From the NCBI GenBank assembly GCA_025526915.1, contig JAHLKH010000199.1, positions 1-45,894 of the forward strand: a DNA stretch of 45,894 nucleotides. Reading direction: 5' to 3'. A program made the translations under genes and the position numbers. Source of the stretch: Entophlyctis helioformis (Eukaryota > Chytridiomycota > Chytridiomycetes > Chytridiales > Chytriomycetaceae). Position 1 is the first letter of the stretch. The number at the start of each line of letters is the position of its first letter. This document shows, in pieces, positions 22,179 to 35,522 of the stretch. The notes under the pieces were generated by a model that was given only the letters and a program-made list of their open reading frames with translations, was not told where the DNA came from and ran no database searches.

Positions 22179-22466
22179 ATCTACCGCTGCAACGAGAACC
22201 TGACCAGCCAGATGTGCCCGCAGTGCAAGCAGCGGATCCCAGACAAGAACCGCACCAACCTGCGACGCTACGAGTGCATACCATGCACGACCGTCTACCA
22301 CCGAGACGTGCTTGGAGCCACCAACATCGGGATGGTCGCACTGTGGCATCTGCTCTTTGGACACCGGCCGCTCTATTTGACACACACGCCAGCCAGTTAC
22401 GATCCAGCCACACCAGAGCACTTTGCAGACATCAAGGCAATGCATCGATCCATCCAGCAGCGTGCA
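22179..22466 (+). pseudogene. Fanzor/TnpB-type nuclease, C-terminal zinc-ribbon exon, copy B
   Basis: After a long CA repeat ending in ACACAG, the frame reads NENLTSQMCPQCKQRIP, RRYECIPCTTVYHRD, VLGATNI and RPLYLTHTP. It carries the same CxxC/CxxC zinc ribbon and third RuvC Asp as copy A, over 288 bases with no net length difference. Similarity to copy A begins in the CA-rich intron end and stops near 22466. The frame stays open to about 22529. Both copies keep the zinc-ribbon frame open. Downstream, malate synthase starts 312 bases away. As only the last exon is certain, I treat it as a remnant, but a complete gene with exons upstream (20.7-22.1 kb) is not excluded. Confidence 0.75.
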
Positions 22467-22778
22467 AGTGTCGTGCCCAAGCCTGGTTGCCAGCCATGTG
22501 TTGTCTCGCATGACAAGCCTTTGGCACTCTGACTTCTACGTCTACCAACTTTGAATCGGGGGACCTCCCGATCGACCTTATGGGTCACTTTATGAAGGTG
22601 AGACCCTTGTTGGATGTGCCTCGCCCGCCTGTCGTCGCATGCTCGTTGCTGACGCGAGCCTTGAATCGTGTGTTATGTGGCTTACATTCGACGCCTCTTG
22701 GGTCGAATTTAATTCCAAAATCCTTGGGAATTGTATGAATATCGGGCCTGCAGTTGCCCGCCAAACCAAAAACCCGAC

Positions 22779-25472
<2,694 letters not shown>

Positions 25473-25651
25473 GCGGCACACACATGCCCGGCTCCCCAAT
25501 GATTGTCAACCCCACATGCAGCAAGTGCCCAACACTTGAAATGAATTGCTCCGTCCTTGCTCTCTGATTGTCCTCCCAACCCCTGACTGGCCAGAAAGGG
25601 CGGCACAGAGACGATGCTTTATTGCCATGGTCTCGTTCACCGCGCTCCATG

Positions 25652-27570
25652 CTATGTCCCAGGCTGATTCGTAACAGGAGCCCCTGGCCCGTCAGGCAAC
25701 CGAGTCGTGGCTGGTGTTTCTGGCGTGGCGAATGCAGCAGATGAATCATTGCACAGGCGCCGTCGCTTGTGCGTCTCAGAGTCAGGAGTTTCTTCTGGCG
25801 CGGTTGCTGTCGATGCCTCCTTGGTTGCATTCGCGGCTGGCGTTTGGTCGACGATCATGTCTGCGCTTTGGCTGTCTGAGTCGAATGGCGCAAGATCCGA
25901 GGCGGGTCCCGGCCCACACGACGGTTCGGGCGACAGGCGCGTACCGCGCCTCAAAATCACACGCTGCAGGCTCTTGAGCTCGTCCCAGATCTTGCTGTCC
26001 ATGCGGTCCAGGTTTGCAAGCCATAGATCTGAAAAATGAGACATGTGCGCAGCAGTCATGCCGGAATAGGATGCCGCCGCTTCGTCCTCTGCTCTGGCAT
26101 GGACGCCTTGGTGATTGTTGGCCAAGTGCGCCTTGTGCACCAAGGTGTCTACTGTCTCCTGCAGCTCGTCCATTTGACTTCCCAGAGACTGGAGAGCTAG
26201 CTGCAATCCACGCCCCGTCATACCATTAAAGGGTCAGCGAATGGATGCAGCACCAGTACCACAGCCATCCAGGTTGCCACAGATTTCAGTGCACATGCCC
26301 ACCTTTATCCTGTCAGGCATGGCCATCATCTGCCCAACGTCGGCCTGGACAGATGCCATCGTCCGCTTGAGCTGATCCATCTGCTCCTCGAGCTCTCTGT
26401 ACTTACGGCCCTGCTCCTCCAATTGCTGCGACGCGGCTGCCATGCGGGTAGCGCTAGTCTCGACTGTCGCTCCGTCTTGCAGAGACGGTCTGGACGATGC
26501 CGTGACGTGCTTGGCCAATGCTTCGTGCTTCTCATCCAAACGACTGACCAAGCTCTCCACCTTGTCAAGTCTGTCCACCACCTTTTGCGCCTGATCTTGC
26601 ATCTCAACCTTGAGCTTGCGAAAGAGTTCCGCCACGGACTTTTCCACCTTCTTTGCCATATCGCGGTTGATGCTGCTTTCCAGCTGCTCCCTTTCTGGTC
26701 CCGCCAAGAGCAATCGCAGCACAGCCTTCACCATGTCGCTGGCTTGCTTCTCACTGTTTGCTACCGAGACGGATGGTGTGCTGTCTCTGGAAGAAAGTGG
26801 AAACTTGGCGTCTTGGCTGCCGTTTGAGGCGTGTGATGTCGGTTTGCTTGCAGTCGTGGGTGCCGGTGCACAGAGACTCATCAGGCCTTTGAGCGCGTAC
26901 TCCTCACGCGACTTTTTGTCGTCCGTCGCTTTATCCAGGCGATCATTGAGCTTCCTGAGCTGCTCGACTGCCAACAAGCAAGCATTAGTCGAGTGCCGAT
27001 CTTGGTTTGCTGCCATGGATGGCCAAGTACCTAAATCGGCTTCGACGTCTTTGTTGACAGACTTGAGAGATCGCAACTGCGCCAACTGCTTGCTGCAGGA
27101 TTCGATAGAGTTGTTGATCTCGAGGATGGTCTGGGCCGTCTGCACCAGGTACACTACATCTGCAATGGCTCGGTCAATCACAAGCTCGTATGTTCATGAT
27201 GCGTCGACGACTTACTGCGGATGACATTGACGGCGTGGTCTTTCAAGGCACTGCTGCCTGGCTGCACCGACGCCATGGCGGGTGTTGACGATGAGGATGA
27301 GGGCATCGCCGCAGCAGCAACCGGTGGCTCCAGTCTCGTTGCTGTGGACGACGCTCTTGACGATGACTGATGCGGTTGCCGGTCATGCCGTTGTGGTGGT
27401 GCAGATGACGACGACGTGGATGACGACGATGCCGATACTGCTGCCGTTGCTGCTGTCGAACCATTGTGAGTGGCCCGCCGCTGCGGTTGCTGCCGATGCT
27501 GCGACGGCGGCAGCGGCGGCGGAGGTGTCTGGCTGTGGTGTGTGTAGCTGCGGTGTGCGTGGCCGCTCAT
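25652..27570 (-). CDS. Coiled-coil protein of unknown function
   Basis: Four exons, 27570-27216, 27159-27031, 26967-26303 and 26200-25652, give 565 residues. The N-terminal 110 residues are rich in Ser, Pro, Gln and His. Long coiled-coil segments follow, broken by a Ser/Thr-rich linker. The heptads around KLNDRLDKATDDKKSREE, KVEKSVAELFRKLKVEM and KYRELEEQMDQLKRTM are the clearest. A further short helical stretch and a basic KRRR near the C-terminus may be a nuclear signal. I see no enzyme motif and do not recognise the family; a structural or scaffold role is only a guess. Just upstream of the ATG lies a paired E-box like the one before the next gene on the same strand. Confidence 0.7.
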
Positions 27571-27638
27571 TCCCTGCCCACCACGTCTTGGCCTGGGCCA
27601 TGAAGCCGGTTTGGTGAACGTTGCCGAGCATTACCCCA

Positions 27639-27656
27639 TCACGTGAGCCCACGTGA
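27639..27656. promoter_or_regulatory. Paired CACGTG E-boxes upstream of the coiled-coil gene
   Basis: TCACGTGAGCCCACGTGA holds two CACGTG cores (27640-27645 and 27650-27655), 70-85 bases before the ATG at 27570. CACGTG is the site of bHLH factors such as Cbf1/USF. A very similar pair lies at 30118-30137. Confidence 0.5.
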
Positions 27657-27941
27657 CAGAAATGGATGTATAAAAATGACAGAAGATGTTTTCCATTCTT
27701 CTCAAAAAACAAACCGCAGACAAATTACCATGGCAGCCTGGCCCTTGGCTGCCGTGGCTCATTCCCTGCGAACAGCGACGCTGTATTCGAGAACGACCAG
27801 CTGCCCAGACACCCGCCATGCACGCCGTCTGGGCTATGTCGTTCTCGCACATGTATTGCCGTGATATTCAGCAAGCACCGCTTGGCAATGTTGTGTGTGC
27901 AAGTGTGAATAGAATGTTCAGTGGTTTGTGCTGGTAAAGCG

Positions 27942-30063
27942 TCAGAGCAGAATGGGGGTCGCAGCCGTTGCTCCGTCAGAGATGCGAGGCCGCTTCGATG
28001 GCACTGTCGAGCCTGTGATCAGGACCGATCCTCGCAACCTTGCTGTTGGCGTGGACGGACCGTCGCTGGCACTGACGAGATCAACGACAATCGGTCGCTT
28101 GTTCCGTGCCAAAGACGACCGTTGGCGTCCACTGCCCAACAGCGAGATGCTGACTGGTGTGGCGTTTGCTGCGCTTCTGCCGTCGGTGGTCTCCTCGGCC
28201 TGCGTTTGGACGACTGGCAAGGTGTAGCTTCCGTCGGGATGCAGCACCAGCTTGCCGGCCGACGGATATGAGTTGATCGCCTGGAGCAGGCGAGGCATGA
28301 CGACCAGGTCCTGCCAAACGAGCCGATGAGTATCGCCGATGCCTACCCATTCAGTTGGCTCAACTTACATCAATGCGGAAGGATTCGCTGCAGATGGGGC
28401 ACTCCATGGACGCCTTATCAGCGATCATGGTCAAGAAAGACTGCCATGTCCGCAATGAGCTCGCGCACATCTTGCACATCTTGCACGCCCATCCATACCT
28501 CGAGATCAAAGCAGGACGGGTGTTTGCACTTTAGCGACCGCGCTGGCAGCCGGATGCGGACCATGGTCAAGGGACACTGGAGGCTCATGGCGAGATCACA
28601 TGTGACAGCATCCTCTTCGCCCAAAGTCTTGGCCAGCTTGTCCGGATGGCCGCATGCCGCGTTGCTTGCTGCTGCCTCCAGCATTCCCAGCAGGTCATTG
28701 TGGCTCTTGCTCGCAGCAAACCCATCCACCACCTGCGGCATATCAAAGAGAAACGTGCAAACGTTCCCCTTGCCAAGCCACTCGTAGCGTACTGATGGGA
28801 TCGCAAATGGACACTGCGCTAACTTGGGTTGTGCCACGGCCCGAATCTGCGTCCAGCGCTGGTTCACCGAGTTGGCCATCACGGCTGCCACCTTGGATGA
28901 GAGCGTGCGTTTGCGCAAGACGAGTGCAACGACAATGATGGGCGACTGTACAGTGTCCAACAGGCATTTCGCGCCATCAACCACTTGAAGTTGAAGGCGC
29001 CCGTTCACGCCAACTCGGATTGCTGCATCTGTCACATTCCATAGTGTCACCGACCCGCTACCAAACACCTGCATGGCACTCATCAGCACGCTGCAGACTT
29101 TGGCAGTGACGGCAAATGAGAAGGATGCCAATAAACTTACTGGGTACTTCCTGAGCTTCTTTCCATCAATCGTCGTCGCCGCGCCAAATCGGGCGACGAA
29201 CCTGTCCAAAGAGCAGCAGAAGGCGCCTACACAGACCATCGCCCTGTTCTCATCTTGCTTGGTATCCAAGCACGCGTCTCTACCCTGGGCAGAGAGCGGC
29301 GGCAGGCTCATGATCCCCTTTGCGATTCTCGACAATGTAATGACTTCGAGGCATTCAACCATGTGTGCAGCCTGGCGACGAAACAACACGCTGGCCGCCA
29401 CCATCCATAGAGGTCAGTTGATGGCCCGGTTCTCATACCATTCCAGTCGGGATCTGCGCACCAAGTCTTGGCCAAAAGTGCACTGTCCACAGCCCTGTCG
29501 GTCTTGTTGCAGAGCACGAGCTTGCCGAGCGGCGTGGCGGCCTTTGACTTTGGCGCTGTGCTTGCTTGAGGAGTGGCTGCCGCTGCGAGTTGTGGCACGG
29601 CTCGGGCGGCTGCAGGTCGGGTGGCAGGTGCACTTGGCGGAGGCATGGCCGGCTGAGCAAGTGCCGTTTGTCCAGCAGCTGTGCGGCGGACAATAGGGAC
29701 TTTTGGAAGCCCTTGGCCAGGCCAGTGGACCTCGATGATGATGGCAGCCAAGGTTGGGCGGAGCAGACTGCAGTTTCCATGCTTGACGAGAATGCCGAGC
29801 TTGCAGTAGATGTCGAACATGGCCCTGAGCTGCACGGGTCGGTCCAGCGACATCCCACCAACGGTCAGCCTGGTGGCCCAGACTTGACGGTGACTCGATG
29901 GACTCACAAACGGAAGGCTTGCGCTTCGCAGCCATCCTGCAGAGCGCCGCTGCAGCACTTCTGCGAGCTGCGGGTGCCCTCTCACCGGCGCCATGTCAAA
30001 GCCCAGCAGCGGATACGGCACCGCTGCTGCAGGCAGCGAGACGACCGCAGCTTGGACGGTCAT
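27942..30063 (-). CDS. PIAS/Siz-type SUMO E3 ligase (SP-RING)
   Basis: Five exons, 30063-29439, 29343-29141, 29068-28499, 28413-28369 and 28310-27942, give 603 residues. The SP-RING is unmistakable once two introns are removed: SLQCPLTMVRIRLPARSLKC, then KHPSCFDLE, ASMECPICSESFRI and DDLVVMPRLLQAI. The zinc-site residues fall at C457, H459, C462, C471 and C474. PIAS/Siz proteins hold Ubc9 loaded with SUMO and direct it to nuclear substrates. A segment near residues 60-110 (LRAMFDIYCKLGILVKHGN) may be a degenerate SAP motif, and IRVGVNGRLQLQ lies where a PINIT domain would be. RPIVVDLVSASDG near the C-terminus looks like a SUMO-interacting motif, and KRPRI like a nuclear signal. The exon 1-2 junction is the least certain. 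Confidence 0.82.
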
Positions 30064-30117
30064 CGGCCCGTAAGGTCAGCCTTGCATTTGGTGCCCCGTC
30101 CTCATGATGCACTCTAG

Positions 30118-30137
30118 TCACGTGAGTAGCCACGTGA
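30118..30137. promoter_or_regulatory. Paired CACGTG E-boxes between the SUMO ligase and transporter genes
   Basis: TCACGTGAGTAGCCACGTGA, with cores at 30119-30124 and 30131-30136. It lies 55-73 bases before the SUMO-ligase ATG (minus) and about 180 bases before the transporter ATG (plus), so it may serve both. Confidence 0.5.
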
Positions 30138-30311
30138 CCCGCCTTCCATCCCGCCGTTTCCAAAATCGATTTGTTGACCCTCCCGATCGACACCTCGGAC
30201 CACAACCTTGTAAGTGGCATGCTTGCAGATGTGTCTCGTCTACCGGCCGCCCATGCGTGGCTGCTGACTTGCATGCCGTGGCATGACACGCAGGCCCCAA
30301 GCAGGAGCAAC

Positions 30312-31580
30312 ATGCTCGAACTCGCTGCGTGCGTTCTCGGAATATACGCCTGCTTCTTGACGTGGGGCATCACCCAGGAGCGGGTGTCGACGACGCCGTA
30401 CGACGGCAAGCGCTTCCGTTACTTTGTGTTCCTCAACGTGTGCCAGGCGCTCATTGCCTCCTGCGTGGGCCTGGCGTACCTACGCCTGCGCCGCCAGAAG
30501 CTGGGCTGGCTGTCTCGGCCGCTGTTCACCAGCTACTTGCAGCTGGCCTTTTTTGGCTCGATTGCGTCGCCGTTTGGCTATGCTGCCCTCCGCCACATCG
30601 ACTACCCAACGCTGATCCTCGGCAAGTCGTGCAAGCTCATTCCCGTCATGCTCATGAACTTTCTCATCTACCGCCGCACCTTCCCGCTGCAAAAGTATCT
30701 GGTTGTCCTGCTCATCACCATCGGCGTCGCCTCGTTCATGCTGCAGCAGCCTCGCGACCCGCACAAGCCTGCCAAAGGCCCCACGTCAAGCTCGCTGCTC
30801 GGCCTTGCATTACTGAGCATCAACCTGCTCATCGACGGCGCCACCAACTCGACCCAGGATCGCATCTTCTCGCGCTTCAAGGTCACCGGCACGTCCATGA
30901 TGGTCTACATGAACCTGATCTCGTTTGCCATGATGACCGTCTACCTCTTTGTCGGCCCGTACTTTAACGGCATCTTCGCATCAGTCGCGGGCGTGGCGTG
31001 GCCGGCGCTCGTCTCGACAGTGCCTGATCTCGAAGCCACGCTTGCTTCGCATGCTGCCAAGCCCTTTCTGGACGTTGCCATGCTTCTCAACCCACACACG
31101 ACCGAGCTGTGGGATGCAGTCGCCTTTTGCACACGCCATCCGACGGTCATCTACGACATTCTGCTCTTTGGCTTCGCCGGTGCGCTCGGCCAGTGCTTCA
31201 TCTTCCACACGCTCGAGCACTTTGGCGCCCTCGTGCTTGTTACTGTCACGGTCACTCGCAAGATGTTTTCGATCCTGCTCTCCGTCTTTGCATTCAACCA
31301 CCACGTCTCCCCAGGACAGTGGGGGTCAGTCGCGGTTGTCTTTTTGGGCATTGCTTGGGAATCCTTTGGAAAGAGCGGCAAGAAAAAGGCCGATCCAAGC
31401 AAGGTGTCTGCAGCTGCTGCCAGTGCCGCCTCTGGCACCAAGGGCAACGTTGCTGGACCTGGAAATGCGCCTTCTGCTTCTGGCCCCCACGGCGAGGAAG
31501 AGGTCGATGTCTCGACGCCAGTGCTCAAGAGCCATGCCACGCCCACGGCAATACGCAGCCGCACTTCCAAGTCCAAGTAA
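30312..31580 (+). CDS. HUT1: UDP-galactose/UDP-glucose transporter of the SLC35B1/HUT1 type
   Basis: A single exon from the ATG at 30312 gives 422 residues with about nine to ten membrane spans. The opening LGIYACFLTWGITQERV and the core YPTLILGKSCKLIPVMLM are typical of SLC35B1/HUT1, as are DGATNSTQDRIF, GALGQCFIFHTLEHFGAL and VTRKMFSILLSVFAF. These are ER membrane carriers for UDP-sugars, later linked to ER nucleotide exchange. A long loop after NLISFAMM enlarges the usual middle part. The cytoplasmic tail is Ala/Ser/Gly-rich and ends in KSK, not a standard dilysine signal. A GTAAGT at 30210 and CACGCAG at 30292 suggest an intron in the 5' leader. The stop is only 46 bases from that of the convergent UBX gene. 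Confidence 0.92.
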   Translation: MLELAACVLGIYACFLTWGITQERVSTTPYDGKRFRYFVFLNVCQALIASCVGLAYLRLRRQKLGWLSRPLFTSYLQLAFFGSIASPFGYAALRHIDYPTLILGKSCKLIPVMLMNFLIYRRTFPLQKYLVVLLITIGVASFMLQQPRDPHKPAKGPTSSSLLGLALLSINLLIDGATNSTQDRIFSRFKVTGTSMMVYMNLISFAMMTVYLFVGPYFNGIFASVAGVAWPALVSTVPDLEATLASHAAKPFLDVAMLLNPHTTELWDAVAFCTRHPTVIYDILLFGFAGALGQCFIFHTLEHFGALVLVTVTVTRKMFSILLSVFAFNHHVSPGQWGSVAVVFLGIAWESFGKSGKKKADPSKVSAAAASAASGTKGNVAGPGNAPSASGPHGEEEVDVSTPVLKSHATPTAIRSRTSKSK

Positions 31581-31626
31581 TGCCAGCAGCCACGATATAA
31601 ATCACCGTTTTGCTTAACTCGCATGT

Positions 31627-33701
31627 TTACTTGAGCGGCAGCACGCGGACATACAGCCGCGCGTTGGGCACCAGGCCACACTCCTGCCATCAAATGGACG
31701 GGCTGGTCAGCCTCTGATCAGCACCGGCCTTGATCAGAGCCACGCAAGTCAATCAGACACACCTGCAGGGTTTGGCTGTCAGAAAGTACATGCCGACGGT
31801 TGGGTAAAGGCAGGGCAAGGCTCCATGCTTGCCCCTTGGCCAACATGGACGCAATCGCCTCAGAAATGCACTCGCGGGCTTGCCCAAGCGTCTGATCAGA
31901 CCACATGGCCAGCATAATGTCCGTGCGGTCGTCTGGAGCACGAACCTTGAGCATGGTGCGAGTCCCGTTGCTTCGAGCGACACCAGCAGCGCCGTCATGC
32001 CCATCAATGTGGACTAATCGCGTCTTTGCGGTAGATCCATCGCATTCGCTACTGTTCCCTTCAAGCAAGCTTTGGATGCTTTGCCGCAGTGGAATAATGT
32101 GTCCATTTCGGATGATGCAGCTGGGCAGGTGCGACAGAAATGCCTTGCGGGTATCTTTCCGGATGCCATCATGCTGGACTGCTGCCGGATCTCGTGTTTC
32201 CTTTGACGCGTCCTTGAACGATACTGCCACTGACGTGTCCGGGATCCAGACCGAGTTGGCACGGCCGATTTGCATAGGTTTGGCCCCAGCATCGTGTCGG
32301 CCAGCAACACTTGCACTTGCTCCACTGCTCATGCCGTCCAATTGCTGCTGATCATCAGCACTGATCAGGCTGTCTCCATCAGAACCCAGCTGACACTCTG
32401 CGTCCGTCTCCGCCTTGTCTCCCCAATCGGACTCTGATCCAGATTCTGACCCAGATCGGTCTGCAGCGGAGCCAGGAGAGACGTGGATGGCGTGCCCAAC
32501 TCCGGAAAATGGCATAAACGTCTTGCGTGGATATGGGACTTCATGCCTATCTATCAACTTGAATGGCACTGATTGAACAGCCATGTGCAAAGCTACTGTC
32601 AGAATGCTGTTTTCACTGTTTGGCGTATGGAGCAAAGCAGTCACAAACCTCCGTCGGGATACCGGTCCTTGAGCTCGTATGGAAAGTAACCGTCCTGAAC
32701 ATCGCGCAAGAAAGCCAAGGCACTTGGGTCTTGACTAAACGATCGAAACGGTCCATCCCAAAGCATGATGCCATCGCGATTTACAAGCAATGGGATCGGG
32801 TCCGGCGCTTTTAGTCGCCCAATAGTCTTTGCACCGCCTGCGGATCCAATGATGGCGTTGCCATCCATAACAACCGATGATACTCCGTCTCCAGCGATCA
32901 GGTTGAGCTCGAGGATCGACTGCTGCAGACGCTTCATGTTGAATGGAAACCTGACGTGGGGAAACATGCATTGCAAGAACCAGATCAGCACGCTGGTTTA
33001 CCGCCTTCACATCTTGCCCATCGCAGGCAGTGCTGGATACCTAGACGGGTTGGACGGATGCGCATTAAGCGGGACGCTGTGTTTGACTCCGAGCCTACTC
33101 AGCGTTCGCTGTATGTCGTCAATCTGCAGTGATTGTGAGTTACACCTCGACTCCAGCTGTTGGATCTGTGTCCATTGCTCTGTTATCAATCGGCATTCCA
33201 ACCACGCCGCCGCAATGGACGTCCTCTCACATAGTCTGAGGCATCGCCGCCAATGCCAGCCATGCTCTTGAGCTGCTCAACCTGGGACTGGAGGATGCTG
33301 ATGGACACGTCGCGATCGCGAATGTCACGAAGCCGTGCTTGCAGCTCGCTCTCCACCTTGGACAAACGCGAGGCCAGGAGCGTGACCATGTCCGTGTGCC
33401 TGGACAGCATGGAAGGCGGCGCAAGGACTGGAGCGGGCTTGGCCCTCTGCCGGTGCGGCTGTTGCTGTTGAGACTTTGCGCCAGATCTGACAAGTGAGCT
33501 TGAATGCACGTCTGCAAAGCTCGCTGTTGGCTGCTGCGGCTGCCATTTCAGGGTCGATGCCAGACCCGACGGGGACGCCAGTGACGACGGCAGAGACGGC
33601 ATATGATCTGGCGTCGGTTGGGCACGGGTGGCGTTGGCATTGGCGTCAGGGCTGTGCTGCTTGGGCAAGTGAGGCAGTCGTGGAAGCTGGCCGTCGCCCA
33701 T
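31627..33701 (-). CDS. UBXN11: UBXN11-like SEP and UBX domain protein
   Basis: Exons 33701-33231, 33177-33041, 32950-32649, 32568-31763 and 31683-31627 give 590 residues from the ATG at 33701. The order is a coiled coil (about 100-190), the helix ILELNLIAGDGVSSVV, the SEP domain (about 255-315) and a long linker. The SEP part reads DPIPLLVNRDGIMLWDGPF, FLRDVQDGYFPYELKDRYP, then DGVPFKLIDR. The UBX domain is at the C-terminus (TRTMLKVRAPDDRTD through ARLYVRVLPLK). UBX domains dock on Cdc48/p97. UBXN11 is linked to flagellated lineages, which fits delta-tubulin in this window. An ATG at 33956 in the same frame would add 85 residues, but these overlap the start of the TraB-like gene on the other strand. 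Confidence 0.85.
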
Positions 33702-33741
33702 TTCGACGATCAAAGCCGAGACTTTGGGCAACCAACCAAAA

Positions 33742-35304
33742 ATGCTGGCGGCTGGATGGCAGGCCACTACAAGAGCAGCAACAGCCGCGAGGACGGTGCA
33801 TGCGCACAGGAGGCCGCCGACTCTGGCATCAACAGCAGCAAAAGTAGCAGCCAGAGCCGCAGCACAGCGCTTTGCTTCCAGCTCCTTGTCCAGTGACGAG
33901 ACTGCAGCAGCGACAGCCAACCAAGACTGGACTCGAGCGGCACTCTCCCCGCTCATTCACAAGCAGACAGGCATCCGAGTACACCTCGTTGGCATCCACG
34001 GCACGGGCACCGGCAGCATCGACGCCGCTGGCTGCGAGCGGGTCCGTGCGGTCCTCGACAGTGTGCGGCCAGCTGTTGTCTGTGTCGATCTGGATGCCGA
34101 GCAGGCGGCCGACTTGGCTCGCCATCGCTCCGTCGTCTCACATGCGAGCGTCTCTGCCAGACGATCGTCGCCCGCTGTGCCATCGACGTCAGGAGGAACG
34201 GTGCTGCTGTATGCATCCAAGCGAGCCCCCAGACACAGTCCCGCTGGCTCTGCAGCCGAGACAGTGCAGTACCGAGGGTTCGATGGACGCCATGATGCGG
34301 CGCATGTCATTCAGCAGACGGCCATGGGCGTCGCGATTCACAAGGCACAGCAGATGGGCTCGGCCGTCAAGCTCGTTGGCGTGTCTGCCTCGCTGCTTGC
34401 CGAGCCGCACTCGCACTCTCCAGATCTGCTCGATATCGTCCAAGAAGGCCGCAACAGATTCAGAGTTTCTCGCACAGGATCGCCAGCAGAGGCGTCGTTT
34501 GTGGGCCGACTGCTCTACCGCCTCGCATCATACGCGGTGTTTGGGTTCAGCCAAGGACAGCTGCAGCGGCGCATGGAGCGGGATTTGATGTCAGTGCACG
34601 ACATGGCAACGCATCTACGGCTGTGGGGGATGTTCCATCCAACGCTGAGCCAGCAGCACGTTGAACTGCGGAATGCTGTCGCGATGGAGCGCGTGCGACG
34701 GCTCGTGCGGACCTTATCGCGATGGCACAGTGCACAGCAGCCGACAGCCAACTACCACCACAGCACCCCGGCTTCAGAGGAGCCATGCGTAGCTGGATCG
34801 GATTTGGATCGTAAAGCCATCGTTGTGGTGACAGGCAAGAGAAACGTGGTTGGCATGGCGGCCATGTGGGACGAGGCAGTCAAGAACGAGCGGTTCTTCA
34901 CGGGTCGCAGCGCAACGGCCAGCAACTGGATCGTGACTGATCATGGTGTTCCTGATCTGGTTCACACACAGCAAGCAGCAATGGAGCCAGCAGACGATGC
35001 AGTCGCATCGACAGCCGTGCAGTATGACTTGCCGCCTTGGGTTGACGCTGTCGACGCTACCCAGCCGCAGACCGCGTCTCTGGCAGACCGCGGTGGGCAG
35101 CAGGCGAATGCAGCAGCAGCCAGCCCCCCAGCAACGCCCGAGCCATTGCTGCTGCCCACAGCGGACTCGGCGGTGCATCCAGCAGTCACGGATGCGGCAC
35201 AGAAGCCGCTCGTTGAAGAGAACAATGATCCGCGACCGATGTCTGCCACCGATCGCGCACGGCTGTTCAAGCAGAGCAAGAAGGCGTTCAAGTATGTCGA
35301 CTAA
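33742..35304 (+). CDS. TraB-like protein, possibly mitochondrial
   Basis: One open frame of 520 residues from the ATG at 33742. The first 50 residues are rich in Ala, Arg and Ser with no acidic residue before about 58, like a mitochondrial targeting sequence. Then comes a TraB-like opening strand, IRVHLVGIHGTGTGS, and VRPAVVCVDLDAEQAADL, comparable to HLVGTAH and PDVVFVEL of TRABD proteins. A later AIVVVTGKRNVVGMAAMWDE resembles the VVGKGHVPGI strand. The C-terminal 130 residues are Ala/Pro/Gln-rich and end in a basic SKKAFKYVD. TraB-family proteins of animals and plants sit on the mitochondrial outer membrane, but no clear membrane span is seen here. The start lies only 40 bases from the assumed start of the divergent UBX gene. 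Confidence 0.6.
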   Translation: MLAAGWQATTRAATAARTVHAHRRPPTLASTAAKVAARAAAQRFASSSLSSDETAAATANQDWTRAALSPLIHKQTGIRVHLVGIHGTGTGSIDAAGCERVRAVLDSVRPAVVCVDLDAEQAADLARHRSVVSHASVSARRSSPAVPSTSGGTVLLYASKRAPRHSPAGSAAETVQYRGFDGRHDAAHVIQQTAMGVAIHKAQQMGSAVKLVGVSASLLAEPHSHSPDLLDIVQEGRNRFRVSRTGSPAEASFVGRLLYRLASYAVFGFSQGQLQRRMERDLMSVHDMATHLRLWGMFHPTLSQQHVELRNAVAMERVRRLVRTLSRWHSAQQPTANYHHSTPASEEPCVAGSDLDRKAIVVVTGKRNVVGMAAMWDEAVKNERFFTGRSATASNWIVTDHGVPDLVHTQQAAMEPADDAVASTAVQYDLPPWVDAVDATQPQTASLADRGGQQANAAAASPPATPEPLLLPTADSAVHPAVTDAAQKPLVEENNDPRPMSATDRARLFKQSKKAFKYVD

Positions 35305-35522
35305 ACATTTGCACAACTATCAGCAAGAGTTGACTGTTGAGAGCACGACAATAGCTTGGGTTGGGTTTATGCGTTAAACAGCATTGCATATCATAGAAGA
35401 CGGGATGGCAGAACAAGGCAAACGGCCGGACGGCGAGAGAACAAACAGGAGGCACACTGTCTCCCATCTGGAGCAGTGTGCGCCATCGGCGGCAAAGAGA
35501 GGGTTGATCGACGGCAGATGGG

